Source: Aquitalea aquatica (GTDB lineage Bacteria > Pseudomonadota > Gammaproteobacteria > Burkholderiales > Chromobacteriaceae). Taken from it: 64,000 bases of DNA. Positions 8,954-15,498 of this stretch are shown piece by piece. Each line of letters begins with the position of its first letter. Position 1 is the first letter of the stretch. Under the pieces are notes generated by a model. That model was not told where the DNA came from, searched no databases, and saw only the letters and a program-made list of their open reading frames with translations. The position numbers and the translations under genes were made by a program. The DNA is taken from assembly GCF_013911085.1 (NCBI RefSeq), contig NZ_JACERN010000014.1, forward strand, positions 1-64,000. Direction: 5' to 3'.

Positions 8954-9049
8954 TTGCTTTATTTGGCCTTTTTGGCAGTAGCAATACCGATACTAGGTGG
9001 TGTGCTTTTTATTTTGTTCTATTTGGTAAAAACAGCCGTATCTAACTGA
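8954..9049 (+). CDS. possible hydrophobic micropeptide
   Basis: A 31-residue frame beginning with TTG at 8954 encodes an almost wholly hydrophobic segment (LYLAFLAVAIPILGGVLFIL) and ends 9 bases before the next gene. An alternative TTG lies 15 bases upstream. There is no clear ribosome site, so it could be chance coding in AT-rich DNA. It is listed because the frame fills the gap between two membrane-protein genes. Confidence 0.25.
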   Translation: MLYLAFLAVAIPILGGVLFILFYLVKTAVSN

Positions 9050-9058
9050 GAGGTTTGT

Positions 9059-9283
9059 ATGCTTATTTTTTGGGCGCTGTTTGGCGCATTAATTGGTGTC
9101 GTAGCAGCGCAAAAGCGTGGGTTTGGAGTTGCAGGCGGTGTAATCGGCGGATTGCTTCTTGGCCCGCTTGCGGTGCTCATGTTCTTTGCCTCCAGCGGTC
9201 GGGTGAAGTGCCCCGCCTGTGCGGAGTGGATGAAAAAAGAAGCCAAAATTTGCCCACACTGCAAAACTGCGGTGGAGAAATAA
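9059..9283 (+). CDS. small membrane protein with C-terminal zinc ribbon
   Basis: 74 residues. Two hydrophobic, Gly-rich helices (about residues 2-17 and 24-46) are followed by CPACAEWMKKEAKICPHC, a CxxC-x12-CxxC zinc ribbon. This membrane-plus-ribbon layout is common in small bacterial proteins of unknown role. A ribosome site (GAGAGG) lies 7 bases upstream of the ATG. It is the last of the plus-strand accessory genes before a bidirectional terminator facing the Rha-like gene. Confidence 0.7.
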   Translation: MLIFWALFGALIGVVAAQKRGFGVAGGVIGGLLLGPLAVLMFFASSGRVKCPACAEWMKKEAKICPHCKTAVEK

Positions 9284-9285
9284 AC

Positions 9286-9311
9286 AAACCCGGCCAAGGC
9301 CGGGTTTTTCA
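9286..9311. terminator. bidirectional terminator between convergent genes
   Basis: AAACCCGGCC-aa-GGCCGGGTTT is a perfect 10-bp stem with A and T runs on each side, lying between the convergent zinc-ribbon and Rha-like genes. Confidence 0.8.
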
Positions 9312-9313
9312 TA

Positions 9314-10162
9314 TCATCCGAGTACTCTGCGTTGCAGCGCCAGGCTAGACTGCTGCGCATACTCTCGCACCTTCTCGGTGTTTCTCAGGTGTGGCCAGAT
9401 TTCATTACCACCATCAAACGCATCCGGGGCCAGCGAAGATTTCAGCAGCCGCAGCGGTGCTTCCATGTCTTTCAGTAGCGATGCCGACCGCTTGGCCCAG
9501 CTGAACACGCCTGACAGCGCAGCTGCTTCCTGCTCGGTCAGCACGTAGCCTTTTTGCACCAGCGGTAACTCTTTCTGCGCTGGCATCCACTCACCTTCCA
9601 GCACCAGCTGGTGCACATACTCCACTGCCTGCGGAATCTGGTCTTGCGTTAGCTCGTCAATGTGGCCGACGGCGAAACGCTGGTGGACGATGGCGTAGGC
9701 GTCCGGGTACATCAGCTTCTTCTTGGCCACCAGCATGTTCACCGCATCGCGCAGCGGGGTGCGGGTGTCTACCGTGGTTTTCTGCTCCGGCTTGTTCAGC
9801 AGCTGACCAGCCATCCAGTTGAAGGCATTGATGTAGGCTTCCTTGATCATTGCTGCTTTTTTACCGGTGAAGCCCATCACCAGGAACATGAAGCCGTCCT
9901 TGGTCATTTCGTAGTGCTTGGAATCGCGCTTCGCACCGTTGCCAACTTCGACCTGTTGAACATGGGCTGAAAAGTTAGCCGATGCAAATTCTGCTGAGCA
10001 ATCAAGGCTTTCGATGCGCTGGATGATGTTCTTGTGCAATTTGCCAAAGGCGTCAGCGACCTTGGCCGAAGTGGTGCGCAGCTCGTTGCCGGCCAGCGAG
10101 ATAAGGTACTTCGGTTCAAGGTTGTAGAAATTGGGTTGGAACGGGAATTGAGTAGCAGCCAT
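9314..10162 (-). CDS. Rha/antirepressor-type phage regulator with ORF6C-like C-terminus
   Basis: 282 residues. The N-terminal part (RTTSAKVADAFGKLHKNIIQ, then SKHYEMTKDGFMFLVMGFTG and AAMIKEAYINAFNWM) is a pRha domain, found in phage regulatory proteins that interfere with repressors. The last ~95 residues, from GEWMPAQKELP to RRVLG, are nearly the same as the end of the Bro-N protein at 24064-24915, so the two share a swapped C-terminal module. The start at 10162 is chosen by an upstream GGAGG with 5-base spacing; the frame itself stays open further upstream through the structured leader. Probable antirepressor; direct evidence of its target is lacking. Confidence 0.8.
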   Translation of the reverse strand: MAATQFPFQPNFYNLEPKYLISLAGNELRTTSAKVADAFGKLHKNIIQRIESLDCSAEFASANFSAHVQQVEVGNGAKRDSKHYEMTKDGFMFLVMGFTGKKAAMIKEAYINAFNWMAGQLLNKPEQKTTVDTRTPLRDAVNMLVAKKKLMYPDAYAIVHQRFAVGHIDELTQDQIPQAVEYVHQLVLEGEWMPAQKELPLVQKGYVLTEQEAAALSGVFSWAKRSASLLKDMEAPLRLLKSSLAPDAFDGGNEIWPHLRNTEKVREYAQQSSLALQRRVLG

Positions 10163-10330
10163 GATGGCCTCCATTTGTTCAGGATTTTTCCCAATAAGGG
10201 AGGGGGTTGTCCTACGCCAAATGAGCGCCGGGTCCTTACGGATACCCGCAACCCCCAAAGCTTTGACGTGCCTCGTCAAAGACGCTGCACGGAATGAGGG
10301 CGTAAAAATACCGCGAATCAGTCGCGGGGT
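10163..10330 (-). ncRNA. structured leader, candidate C4-like antisense RNA (copy 1)
   Basis: In transcript order: a hairpin CCGCGA-5 nt-TCGCGG followed by TATTTTT (10305-10327), an 8-bp hairpin at 10261-10281, then a perfect 8-bp stem GGGGGTTG/CAACCCCC (10249-10256 with 10202-10209) that closes over an inner hairpin at 10229-10248. The segment CTCATTTG (10218-10225) is complementary, with one bulge, to CAAATGGAG at the gene's ribosome site (10169-10177). The terminator-like hairpin, branched fold and anti-ribosome-site segment resemble the C4 RNA that controls phage antirepressors. The family match is from memory of the architecture. Confidence 0.5.
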
Positions 10331-10353
10331 ACTGCATTTGGCTAGGAGCTTGC

Positions 10354-10382
10354 AGGCTACCCCACGACTGGCGCGGTGTCAA
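10354..10382 (-). promoter_or_regulatory. sigma70-type promoter for the Rha-like gene leader
   Basis: TTGACA (10377-10382) and TAGCCT (10354-10359) on the minus strand are separated by 17 bp and lie just upstream of the structured leader. Confidence 0.6.
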
Positions 10383-10469
10383 ATCATCCCCAAAGTACAG
10401 CTCCCTGATGGCGACAAGGCTATTACAGGCTGTCATTATGTCATTCCCATAAATCACCAGGGCATGACC

Positions 10470-10754
10470 ATGAAATTCATTATTCTGGCACTCGCAGCTG
10501 TGCTTGCCATGCAGCCAGCAATGGCGAAGAAGCCAAATTACCAGTCCACCGAGCAAATCCAAGAGGATGACCTGATGGAGCATGGCGGCTACACCAACTC
10601 GGATGGCGAGCAAGTGCACAGCCCGGCACATACCAAATCAGGCAAGAAGCCTAATGGCGCATCAGCCAAGTGTCGCGATGGCAGCTACAGCTTTAGCCAA
10701 CATCATCGCGGAACCTGCTCGGGCCACGGTGGTGTTGCCCAGTGGTATAAGTAG
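10470..10754 (+). CDS. exported DUF3761-like protein
   Basis: 94 residues. Signal peptide MKFIILALAAVLAMQPAMA with a likely cut after AMA. The mature part ends CRDGSYSFSQHHRGTCSGHG followed by GVAQWYK, matching the short DUF3761 family, in which two Cys flank a His-rich SxSQHxxGTCSxHGGV motif. The role is unknown; the protein is presumably periplasmic. The start is chosen for the signal peptide and an AGGG site 8 bases upstream. It is transcribed against the phage late operon, as expected for a moron. Confidence 0.8.
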   Translation: MKFIILALAAVLAMQPAMAKKPNYQSTEQIQEDDLMEHGGYTNSDGEQVHSPAHTKSGKKPNGASAKCRDGSYSFSQHHRGTCSGHGGVAQWYK

Positions 10755-10762
10755 GCTTCAAC

Positions 10763-10858
10763 CATGGTGGAAATCACAACGGTTGCGTAAAGGTGTCACC
10801 AAAATGGTGATGGAGGTATTGAGGAAATCGCAATACCTTCATTGTGATTTCCACCATG
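10763..10858. repeat. palindromic element with two internal hairpins (three-way junction)
   Basis: A perfect 17-bp inverted repeat (10763-10779 with 10842-10858, beginning CATGGTGGAAATCACAA) encloses two further perfect hairpins: TCACCA-aaa-TGGTGA (10796-10810) and AGGTATTG-9 nt-CAATACCT (10814-10838). Downstream, 10869-10968 has more weak hairpins (ATGCCC/GGGCAT, CCCC-acttc-GGGG). No T run follows the 17-bp stem, so a plain intrinsic terminator is not convincing. It lies between the convergent DUF3761 and KilA-N genes. Confidence 0.7.
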
Positions 10859-10968
10859 CAGCTCTGACCCCAAACCCAGCCTTCACCTTTATTCGGTGCC
10901 TCATTTTGGGGTATGCCGACATGCCCATATCGGGCATCCCGAGAACCCCACTTCGGGGGCCTGGGTGC

Positions 10969-11607
10969 CTACGCAGCGTACGGCAGACCGCGCTGGGCAA
11001 ATTCCCGGTCAATGTCCGGATTGTTTGCCGCAATTCGTGACCAGTCCGCTCGTGTGTCGCTGCCCACCATCAGCCGACCGGCAAACTGAGCAGTCTGCTC
11101 CACTTGGTCCAGCGACATTTCCGCCAGGTGATGGGTGCCAGCGTAGGCATTCAGCAGGCTATATGCCTTGCCGAAGCCAACACCACGGAAAAGCACCATG
11201 TCCACTGCCATGTGCAGCAATACGGCACGGTCGCGGGATGCGCTGGGGATGGTAGCGGGGCGATGTGTGGAAATCTCACTTCGGATGAGGCCATCTATCT
11301 GGTCGTCACACCACACTGCAAAATCAACATCCAGCCACTGCGCGAAGCGCACGGCTAGTTTGGGGTGCAGCCAGGTGCCCTGAGCGTTACCAGATTTTCC
11401 GGTATCGCCACCGCGCTTCGTTTTGAAATACGGGATTTTCCCGTATTTGCGTTCCAGTGCCTCTAGGTATCTCGCCGTTTCCGGCAGTGCAAGCCAGTCG
11501 TTCGGACGTCTTCCAAACTTCTTGGCCGCATCGGTCGCGTTAAACCAGCCGTCGGCGGTGAAGTGCATGGCCTGGCCATTGAAGTCAGCCTGAATGATTT
11601 TTTGCAT
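10969..11607 (-). CDS. KilA-N domain protein
   Basis: 212 residues. The N-terminal ~110 residues form a KilA-N DNA-binding domain: DGWFNATDAAKKFGRRPNDW, then a TKRGGDTGKSGNAQGTWLHP loop and LAVRFAQWLDVDFAVWCDDQ, all diagnostic. The C-terminal half is helical with no recognised domain. KilA-N proteins occur as phage antirepressors or lethal regulators. The start at 11607 has a GGTAGGAGAACGCT ribosome site, which is also the target of a complementary segment in the upstream leader. It stands alone in the accessory block on the late-operon strand. Confidence 0.85.
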   Translation of the reverse strand: MQKIIQADFNGQAMHFTADGWFNATDAAKKFGRRPNDWLALPETARYLEALERKYGKIPYFKTKRGGDTGKSGNAQGTWLHPKLAVRFAQWLDVDFAVWCDDQIDGLIRSEISTHRPATIPSASRDRAVLLHMAVDMVLFRGVGFGKAYSLLNAYAGTHHLAEMSLDQVEQTAQFAGRLMVGSDTRADWSRIAANNPDIDREFAQRGLPYAA

Positions 11608-11740
11608 AGCGTTCTCCTACCCTGCACAAAGGGGTGTCCACGGCAGCAATCGTTGTGCAGGAGATTTTGGCGACTGTTTTTCGGGTCGCGCACCCTAGCC
11701 GTGGACGTAAAAAAGCCCCACGTGAAAACGTGAGGCTGGA
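11608..11740 (-). ncRNA. structured leader, candidate C4-like antisense RNA (copy 3)
   Basis: In transcript order: hairpin GCCTCACG-tttt-CGTGGGGC with a following T run (11708-11736), then a perfect 9-bp stem GTCCACGGC/GCCGTGGAC (11698-11706 with 11636-11644) enclosing GGGT-gcgcg-ACCC. The enclosed segment CCTGCACAA (11653-11661) is perfectly complementary to TTGTGCAGG (11621-11629), just upstream of the ribosome site of the KilA-N gene. The architecture parallels the leaders at 10163 and 24916, although the primary sequences differ. Confidence 0.45.
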
Positions 11741-11842
11741 AAAGCAAAACCGCCTCCGGGCGGCTTTTTCAATGGATGGATGACGTTCGCTTATCGGCAT
11801 ATGCTGTTGTCTCTCACAACGAACAGCACCGAAAGGAACGTC

Positions 11843-12064
11843 ATGGAAGAAACGATCAATCTAACCTTCGAGCCGCGCTGTATTCATTGCGGTAGTGATC
11901 AGATCACTCACACCCCGGAGAGTGACGGTGAATACACCGCCCACTGTGCCGTTTGTGGCGGGTCGTTCAGCAAAGCTGACTTCCTTGCCTTCTGTAAGAA
12001 CCAGGTGGACAAAGGCATCAACGAAGCGCTTTCTGACCTTTTCGGGAAGGGCCTGGGCAGCTAG
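11843..12064 (+). CDS. zinc-ribbon protein
   Basis: 73 residues beginning MEETINLTFEPRCIHCGSD and carrying CIHC-x17-CAVC, then a helix (DFLAFCKNQVDKGINEAL). Small zinc-ribbon proteins of this shape occur in many prophages; function unknown. AAAGGA lies 6 bases upstream. The start codon and the bases before it form one arm of a 9-bp inverted repeat (11780-11788 with 11836-11844), so a leader could fold over the start. The whole gene is antisense to the 11861-12250 frame. Confidence 0.65.
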   Translation: MEETINLTFEPRCIHCGSDQITHTPESDGEYTAHCAVCGGSFSKADFLAFCKNQVDKGINEALSDLFGKGLGS

Positions 12065-12250
12065 CCTTGCCTCATTAATCTGAGACTCGATAGCGCTGTG
12101 GTCGAACGTGATCGTGGCAGTGTACGTCACAGGCTGGCCCGGCTCTTGTTGGGCTTTCAGGTATTGAGCCTGGTGGCCAGACAAGTGATTGATAGTAACT
12201 AGGCTGATTTGCACGCCCGGCTCTCGCTGGGCATTTTTCATCGTGCTCAT
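11861..12250 (-). CDS. hypothetical protein, antisense-overlapping a zinc-ribbon gene
   Basis: 129 residues beginning MSTMKNAQREPGVQISLVTI. The first half (VTYTATITFDHSAIESQINE, then ARLAAQALPEKVRKRFVDAF) reads as ordinary protein with a helix-rich middle; it has a GAGGATCAAAC ribosome site. It is in line with the late genes, 9 bases after the gp10-like gene. Its last two thirds overlap the plus-strand zinc-ribbon gene. I recognise no family. Either both are expressed or only one is; the non-overlapping first part speaks for this one. Confidence 0.5.
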   Translation of the reverse strand: MSTMKNAQREPGVQISLVTINHLSGHQAQYLKAQQEPGQPVTYTATITFDHSAIESQINEARLAAQALPEKVRKRFVDAFVHLVLTEGKEVSFAERPATNGTVGGVFTVTLRGVSDLITTAMNTARLEG

Positions 12251-12259
12251 GTTTGATCC

Positions 12260-12742
12260 TCAGTCCTCATAGCCCAGGTCAGGGTGAATCCGCTCACCAC
12301 CCACCAGTCCCGACACGGCCGCCTTGCCTATCACCTTAAGGATGAAATCCTTGTTTCGGAACAGTGCCGGGCCCATCACCGGCCGGGGCGGCATCTTGGC
12401 GGTTCCGAATTCGTGGTAAACCATCTTCGGGTCTTTTGACCCGATCACCGCTTCAAGCCCATGCACTTCATGCGTGATGCTGTCGCGCATCTCGCCAGAA
12501 CGCAGCAGCGGCGCATCCACCGGATAGCCGTGGGCGGCCTTGTCCTGCTCTGTGGAGTCGGCCAGATCTGCCCATTCAGAGAATGGCCCTACAGCGCTCT
12601 GGTAGTGACCAATTTCATCTTTGGCGGTCTGCTCGATCTTTCTGGCGCACACTTCAAGGCCGTGCTGCAGCTCGATAACCTGCTGTGCCGGCAGGGACGC
12701 AAAGTGGAGGGCCAAGTCGCCCAGCGTCTTGAACTCAACCAT
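12260..12742 (-). CDS. HK97 gp10-like head-tail/tail completion protein
   Basis: 160 residues. Two features match the HK97 gp10-like family: DAPLLRSGEMRDSITHEVHG and YHEFGTAKMPPRPVMGPALF, the family's (Y/H)xEFGT-x4-PRPF block. The protein normally completes the tail end that joins the head. The start at 12742 is set by AAGGAG 7 bases upstream and overlaps the end of the frameshifted tail-chaperone frame, which stops at 12735. Its place after the chaperone instead of before the tube gene is unusual. Confidence 0.8.
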   Translation of the reverse strand: MVEFKTLGDLALHFASLPAQQVIELQHGLEVCARKIEQTAKDEIGHYQSAVGPFSEWADLADSTEQDKAAHGYPVDAPLLRSGEMRDSITHEVHGLEAVIGSKDPKMVYHEFGTAKMPPRPVMGPALFRNKDFILKVIGKAAVSGLVGGERIHPDLGYED

Positions 12743-13312
12743 CCTTGCGCTCCTTGAACTGCATTGCATGCCAATCGAACTCGTTGCCCTCAAACTCGCT
12801 GAAGGTGATCGACATGGCCGTCCGCTCATGCGCCATCAGTGGCCCGACATCAAACACCCTGTCGAATGGAACCCCGTTTCGTACCAGCCAGCAGCGGCTG
12901 CGGAAATCGGGGTTCTGGGCTAGTTTTTTGCGGCGGCCTGCTCAGCGCTTTGCGCTGCCTTGTCGGCTTCTTCCTTCATGGCCTCGAACTTGGCCAGCAT
13001 GTGTAGGTTGATAGCTGCCATGCCTTCGGTACCAAGGATTTTCAGCATGCCTTCCAGCTGGGTGATAGTGCCGGGCAGGCCGTAGTAGTCCTCGTCGATG
13101 TATTCGACCATGGCGGCCGGCAGGGCGAAGCCGTTCATGTAGGTGGCGTTGGCTGCCACATCGCCACCCACAGCCATGACCAAGCGCGCCTGCTGCAGTG
13201 GGTCCAGCTGGCGCAGGGTAATTACCCGGCCTTTGCTATCGGTGACGGTTTCTTTGGTGGGGGCGGCCGGCTTGGCAGCCTCTTGCGGGGTGTCGTGTAC
13301 TTTCAGAACCAT
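12735..13312 (-). CDS. tail assembly chaperone, long form made by -1 frameshift
   Basis: The zero frame encodes 130 residues and ends at 12920. At its last codons the transcript reads GCA AAA AAC TAG, so A-AAA-AAC at 12929-12923 is a textbook -1 slippery heptamer. After slipping, the frame continues with LAQNPDFRSRCWLVRNGVPF and ends ...FKERKDG at 12735, adding 62 residues that read as real protein (192 in total). This short/long pair between tail tube and tape measure is the rule in dsDNA phages (lambda G/GT, P2 E/E'). No downstream pseudoknot was worked out. Confidence 0.8.
12920..13312 (-). CDS. tail assembly chaperone, short form
   Basis: 130 residues, starting MVLKVHDTPQEAAKPAAPTK and containing GRVITLRQLDPLQQARLVMA, typical of the Mu gp41-type tail assembly chaperones that bind the tape-measure protein while the tube polymerises. 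It ends in a charged Ala-rich helix and terminates immediately after the slippery heptamer. A ribosome site (GAGAGGACACC) precedes the start. Confidence 0.8.
   Translation of the reverse strand: MVLKVHDTPQEAAKPAAPTKETVTDSKGRVITLRQLDPLQQARLVMAVGGDVAANATYMNGFALPAAMVEYIDEDYYGLPGTITQLEGMLKILGTEGMAAINLHMLAKFEAMKEEADKAAQSAEQAAAKN
12923..12929 (-). promoter_or_regulatory. programmed -1 ribosomal frameshift site (A AAA AAC)
   Basis: The transcript heptamer A AAA AAC falls exactly on the last two sense codons before the TAG of the short chaperone form. It is the strongest class of -1 slip site in bacteria, and the shifted frame stays open for 62 codons. Confidence 0.85.
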
Positions 13313-13401
13313 GATGGTGTCCTCTCGTCAGAAGTCGTCAGATTGGCGTGGCTGGCCGGCGACGAACCCGGCCACGGTACCCCGCTGCCACGCCGAAGGG
13401 G

Positions 13402-13833
13402 TCAGCCCACTTTCTTGCGGCGGCGGGCGGTGAACTTGAAGGATTGCGGGACGGTTTTGTCGCCTTGCTTGGTACCAGCATTGTCCAGACGCAGCACCAC
13501 GCCTTCGTAGCGATACACAGAAGTGCTGCCGCCAGTCTCGGTAATGGTCTCGGTGATGGTGACGGTGCCGTTGCTCACGCCGTTGAACCAGTTGTCTTCC
13601 CATTGGGCCTGGTAGTTGTCGGCGGTGGCATCGACCCGTTCGATTTCAATGTCACCATCCCAACCCTTGGGGGTAAGGAGCTCGTCGGTATTGCCATCCA
13701 ACGTGGTGATTTCCTGGTTGGCGAACTTCGGCTTGCTGGAAAACTTGGTGACCTTGGGCAGGCGGAGCGGTCCGCTCGCCGTGATGATGTCGATGGCGAC
13801 ATCACGCCCCAGGCTGTAACCCTGATCTGCCAT
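13402..13833 (-). CDS. tail tube protein
   Basis: 143 residues beginning MADQGYSLGRDVAIDIITAS. The beta-rich sequence with TLDGNTDELLTPKGWDGDIE and GTVTITETITETGG fits the contractile-tail tube family (Mu gp40/gpM position). It is directly downstream of the sheath gene and upstream of the chaperone, the standard order. A terminator-like hairpin at 13853-13874 lies between sheath and tube. Confidence 0.75.
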   Translation of the reverse strand: MADQGYSLGRDVAIDIITASGPLRLPKVTKFSSKPKFANQEITTLDGNTDELLTPKGWDGDIEIERVDATADNYQAQWEDNWFNGVSNGTVTITETITETGGSTSVYRYEGVVLRLDNAGTKQGDKTVPQSFKFTARRRKKVG

Positions 13834-13852
13834 AGCAGTCTCCTAAATAGCA

Positions 13853-13874
13853 AAGCCCCTCACGAAGAGGGCCT
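13853..13874 (-). terminator. terminator-like hairpin between sheath and tube genes
   Basis: The minus strand reads AGGCCCTC-ttcg-TGAGGGGCTT; the stem is strong but the T run is short, so partial termination or transcript processing is likelier than a full stop. Confidence 0.45.
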
Positions 13875-13884
13875 GCAGGTTTAA

Positions 13885-15435
13885 TTAGCGCGGGGTGGTC
13901 GATACGGTGATGGACACGGAGCCACCGCCTTCAATATTGACGAGGAAGTAGCGGACTTCATTCAGGTATTTCACCTGCACGTCAGCCTGCATGTAACCCA
14001 GCGCCACGCGGCTGTCTGGGTTGTTGGTCTTATCCAGCTGCACGCTGAAGCACGGCCCGCCATTCGGGTCGCCGATCATGCCTTGGCCTTGCAGGTTGGC
14101 AAGGAAGGTTTCAATCGAGGACTTGGTTTCTCGGCGCAGGTCCAGCGTCTGGTTCTGACCAATCACGTAGCCGTATGCCGCAGCAATGGTCAGGCAGACA
14201 AAATTCGTCATCCGGGTGTAGGTGTCCCGGTTCTGCGTGGGGTTGCTGGAGCAGTTCAGGCCGGAGCGGTGGCCAAAGTAGTTGCCGCCAGGGCAGGGGT
14301 TGGTGATCACATCCAGTCGAGCGGTGTTGATCGCGCCGATTTCTGCCTGGCTGTACGGTTGGCTCGCCGTCACACGCTGGGTGCTGACCACCGTGGTCAA
14401 CTTCTTGTTTAGCGGCGAGATATGCGGCGACAGGGCTGCCAGTTCGGCAGCAGAAAAGGTGGCCGGAGCCAACATGCGGTTGATACCGTTGACTTGGTCA
14501 TACCAGTACACCCAGTCACCAACCATGACCTTCAGGGCGTAGCCGTCCACGCCAGCGGTATTCAGTGTGGTGGAAACGCTGGCGTAGGTTGCCCCTGCGG
14601 TGCCCTGGGTATGCACGTAGCAACCCTCAGCCAAGCCGAAGGTCAGCATGGCCGGCCATTGGGTACTGTCAGTCAGGTCGATCAGATTGACCACCTGTGC
14701 ACCGCTGCCACGCAGCGCATACATGCCCTTGCGAGTGGTGCTGGTGCCATCGGTACCGACCAGCAGGGCATCGGTAATGGTCGTCGCACCATCCGTGCCG
14801 CCAGTCAGCGAATAAACCGTGCTGACGTTCGGAGTGGTCGTGGATGTGCCGACCGTAGCCACGACGAGTTGCGAAGCACCACGGATGCCAGACTGGCCGT
14901 TATTCACTGCCGACACCATGTTGGTCCACAGTGCAGCGCCGCTACCGGTGATGTTATCGAAGACCTCCGGCGTCTGGCCCGGCATGTTAATGGTCAGCTT
15001 GTAGCTACCCACGGCAGTGCCAGTGGTAACGGCCGCCTGAATGTTGTTGCCCAGCGTACCGGCGTAGAAGCCGGTAAGAGTGATGCCGGTCACGGTGCCG
15101 GCGACATCCTTCACGGCCACACTGGCGGCCACATCAGTGCCATCAGTGATGCGCACGGCGCGGATATTGGCCGCACCCAGCTGCAGCGACACGGCCACGG
15201 CGGTGGCCAGATCGTACTTGCGTACTTGTTGGTTGCCGATCAGGCGCTGCATGTCAGCAGGCGAGCCGATCAGGAACGGGCTATTGGTCGGTCCCCACGA
15301 TGCGACGCCCACAATGCCGAGGATATCCGTGGCCACGCCGTTGATCAGGCGGACTTTCGGTGCAAGGACCTGTACATACAGGTCGGGCGCGGTAAGCGCG
15401 GCGGTATTCAAACTGCCTGCCTGGTAAACGGGCAT
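13885..15435 (-). CDS. tail sheath protein
   Basis: 516 residues. It starts MPVYQAGSLNTAALTAPDLY and contains GIVGVASWGPTNSPFLIGSP near residue 45, a hallmark of Mu gpL/P2 FI-like sheath proteins (VGTAxxGP then FxI). The C-terminal half carries NPCPGGNYFGHRSGLNCSSN and ETKSSIETFLANLQGQGMIG, also family-typical. It forms the contractile sheath around the tube and identifies the phage as a myovirus. It has its own GGAGG ribosome site at 15440. Confidence 0.9.
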   Translation of the reverse strand: MPVYQAGSLNTAALTAPDLYVQVLAPKVRLINGVATDILGIVGVASWGPTNSPFLIGSPADMQRLIGNQQVRKYDLATAVAVSLQLGAANIRAVRITDGTDVAASVAVKDVAGTVTGITLTGFYAGTLGNNIQAAVTTGTAVGSYKLTINMPGQTPEVFDNITGSGAALWTNMVSAVNNGQSGIRGASQLVVATVGTSTTTPNVSTVYSLTGGTDGATTITDALLVGTDGTSTTRKGMYALRGSGAQVVNLIDLTDSTQWPAMLTFGLAEGCYVHTQGTAGATYASVSTTLNTAGVDGYALKVMVGDWVYWYDQVNGINRMLAPATFSAAELAALSPHISPLNKKLTTVVSTQRVTASQPYSQAEIGAINTARLDVITNPCPGGNYFGHRSGLNCSSNPTQNRDTYTRMTNFVCLTIAAAYGYVIGQNQTLDLRRETKSSIETFLANLQGQGMIGDPNGGPCFSVQLDKTNNPDSRVALGYMQADVQVKYLNEVRYFLVNIEGGGSVSITVSTTPR

Positions 15436-15453
15436 GGCGTTCCTCCTGAAATG

Positions 15454-15477
15454 AAAAAACCCGCCATGAGGCGGGTT
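15454..15477 (-). terminator. terminator-like hairpin upstream of the sheath gene
   Basis: The minus strand reads GAACCCGCC-tcat-GGCGGGTTTTTTC. It is a good intrinsic terminator by shape, yet it stands within the late operon, between the 55-residue gene and the sheath gene. Confidence 0.6.
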
Positions 15478-15498
15478 CTATCGTTGAGCGGTCAGTGC

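Noticed and set aside
10236-10631. Minus-strand frame of 131 codons upstream of the Rha-like gene
   Set aside because: It is antisense to the DUF3761 gene and to the promoter region, and has no ribosome site.
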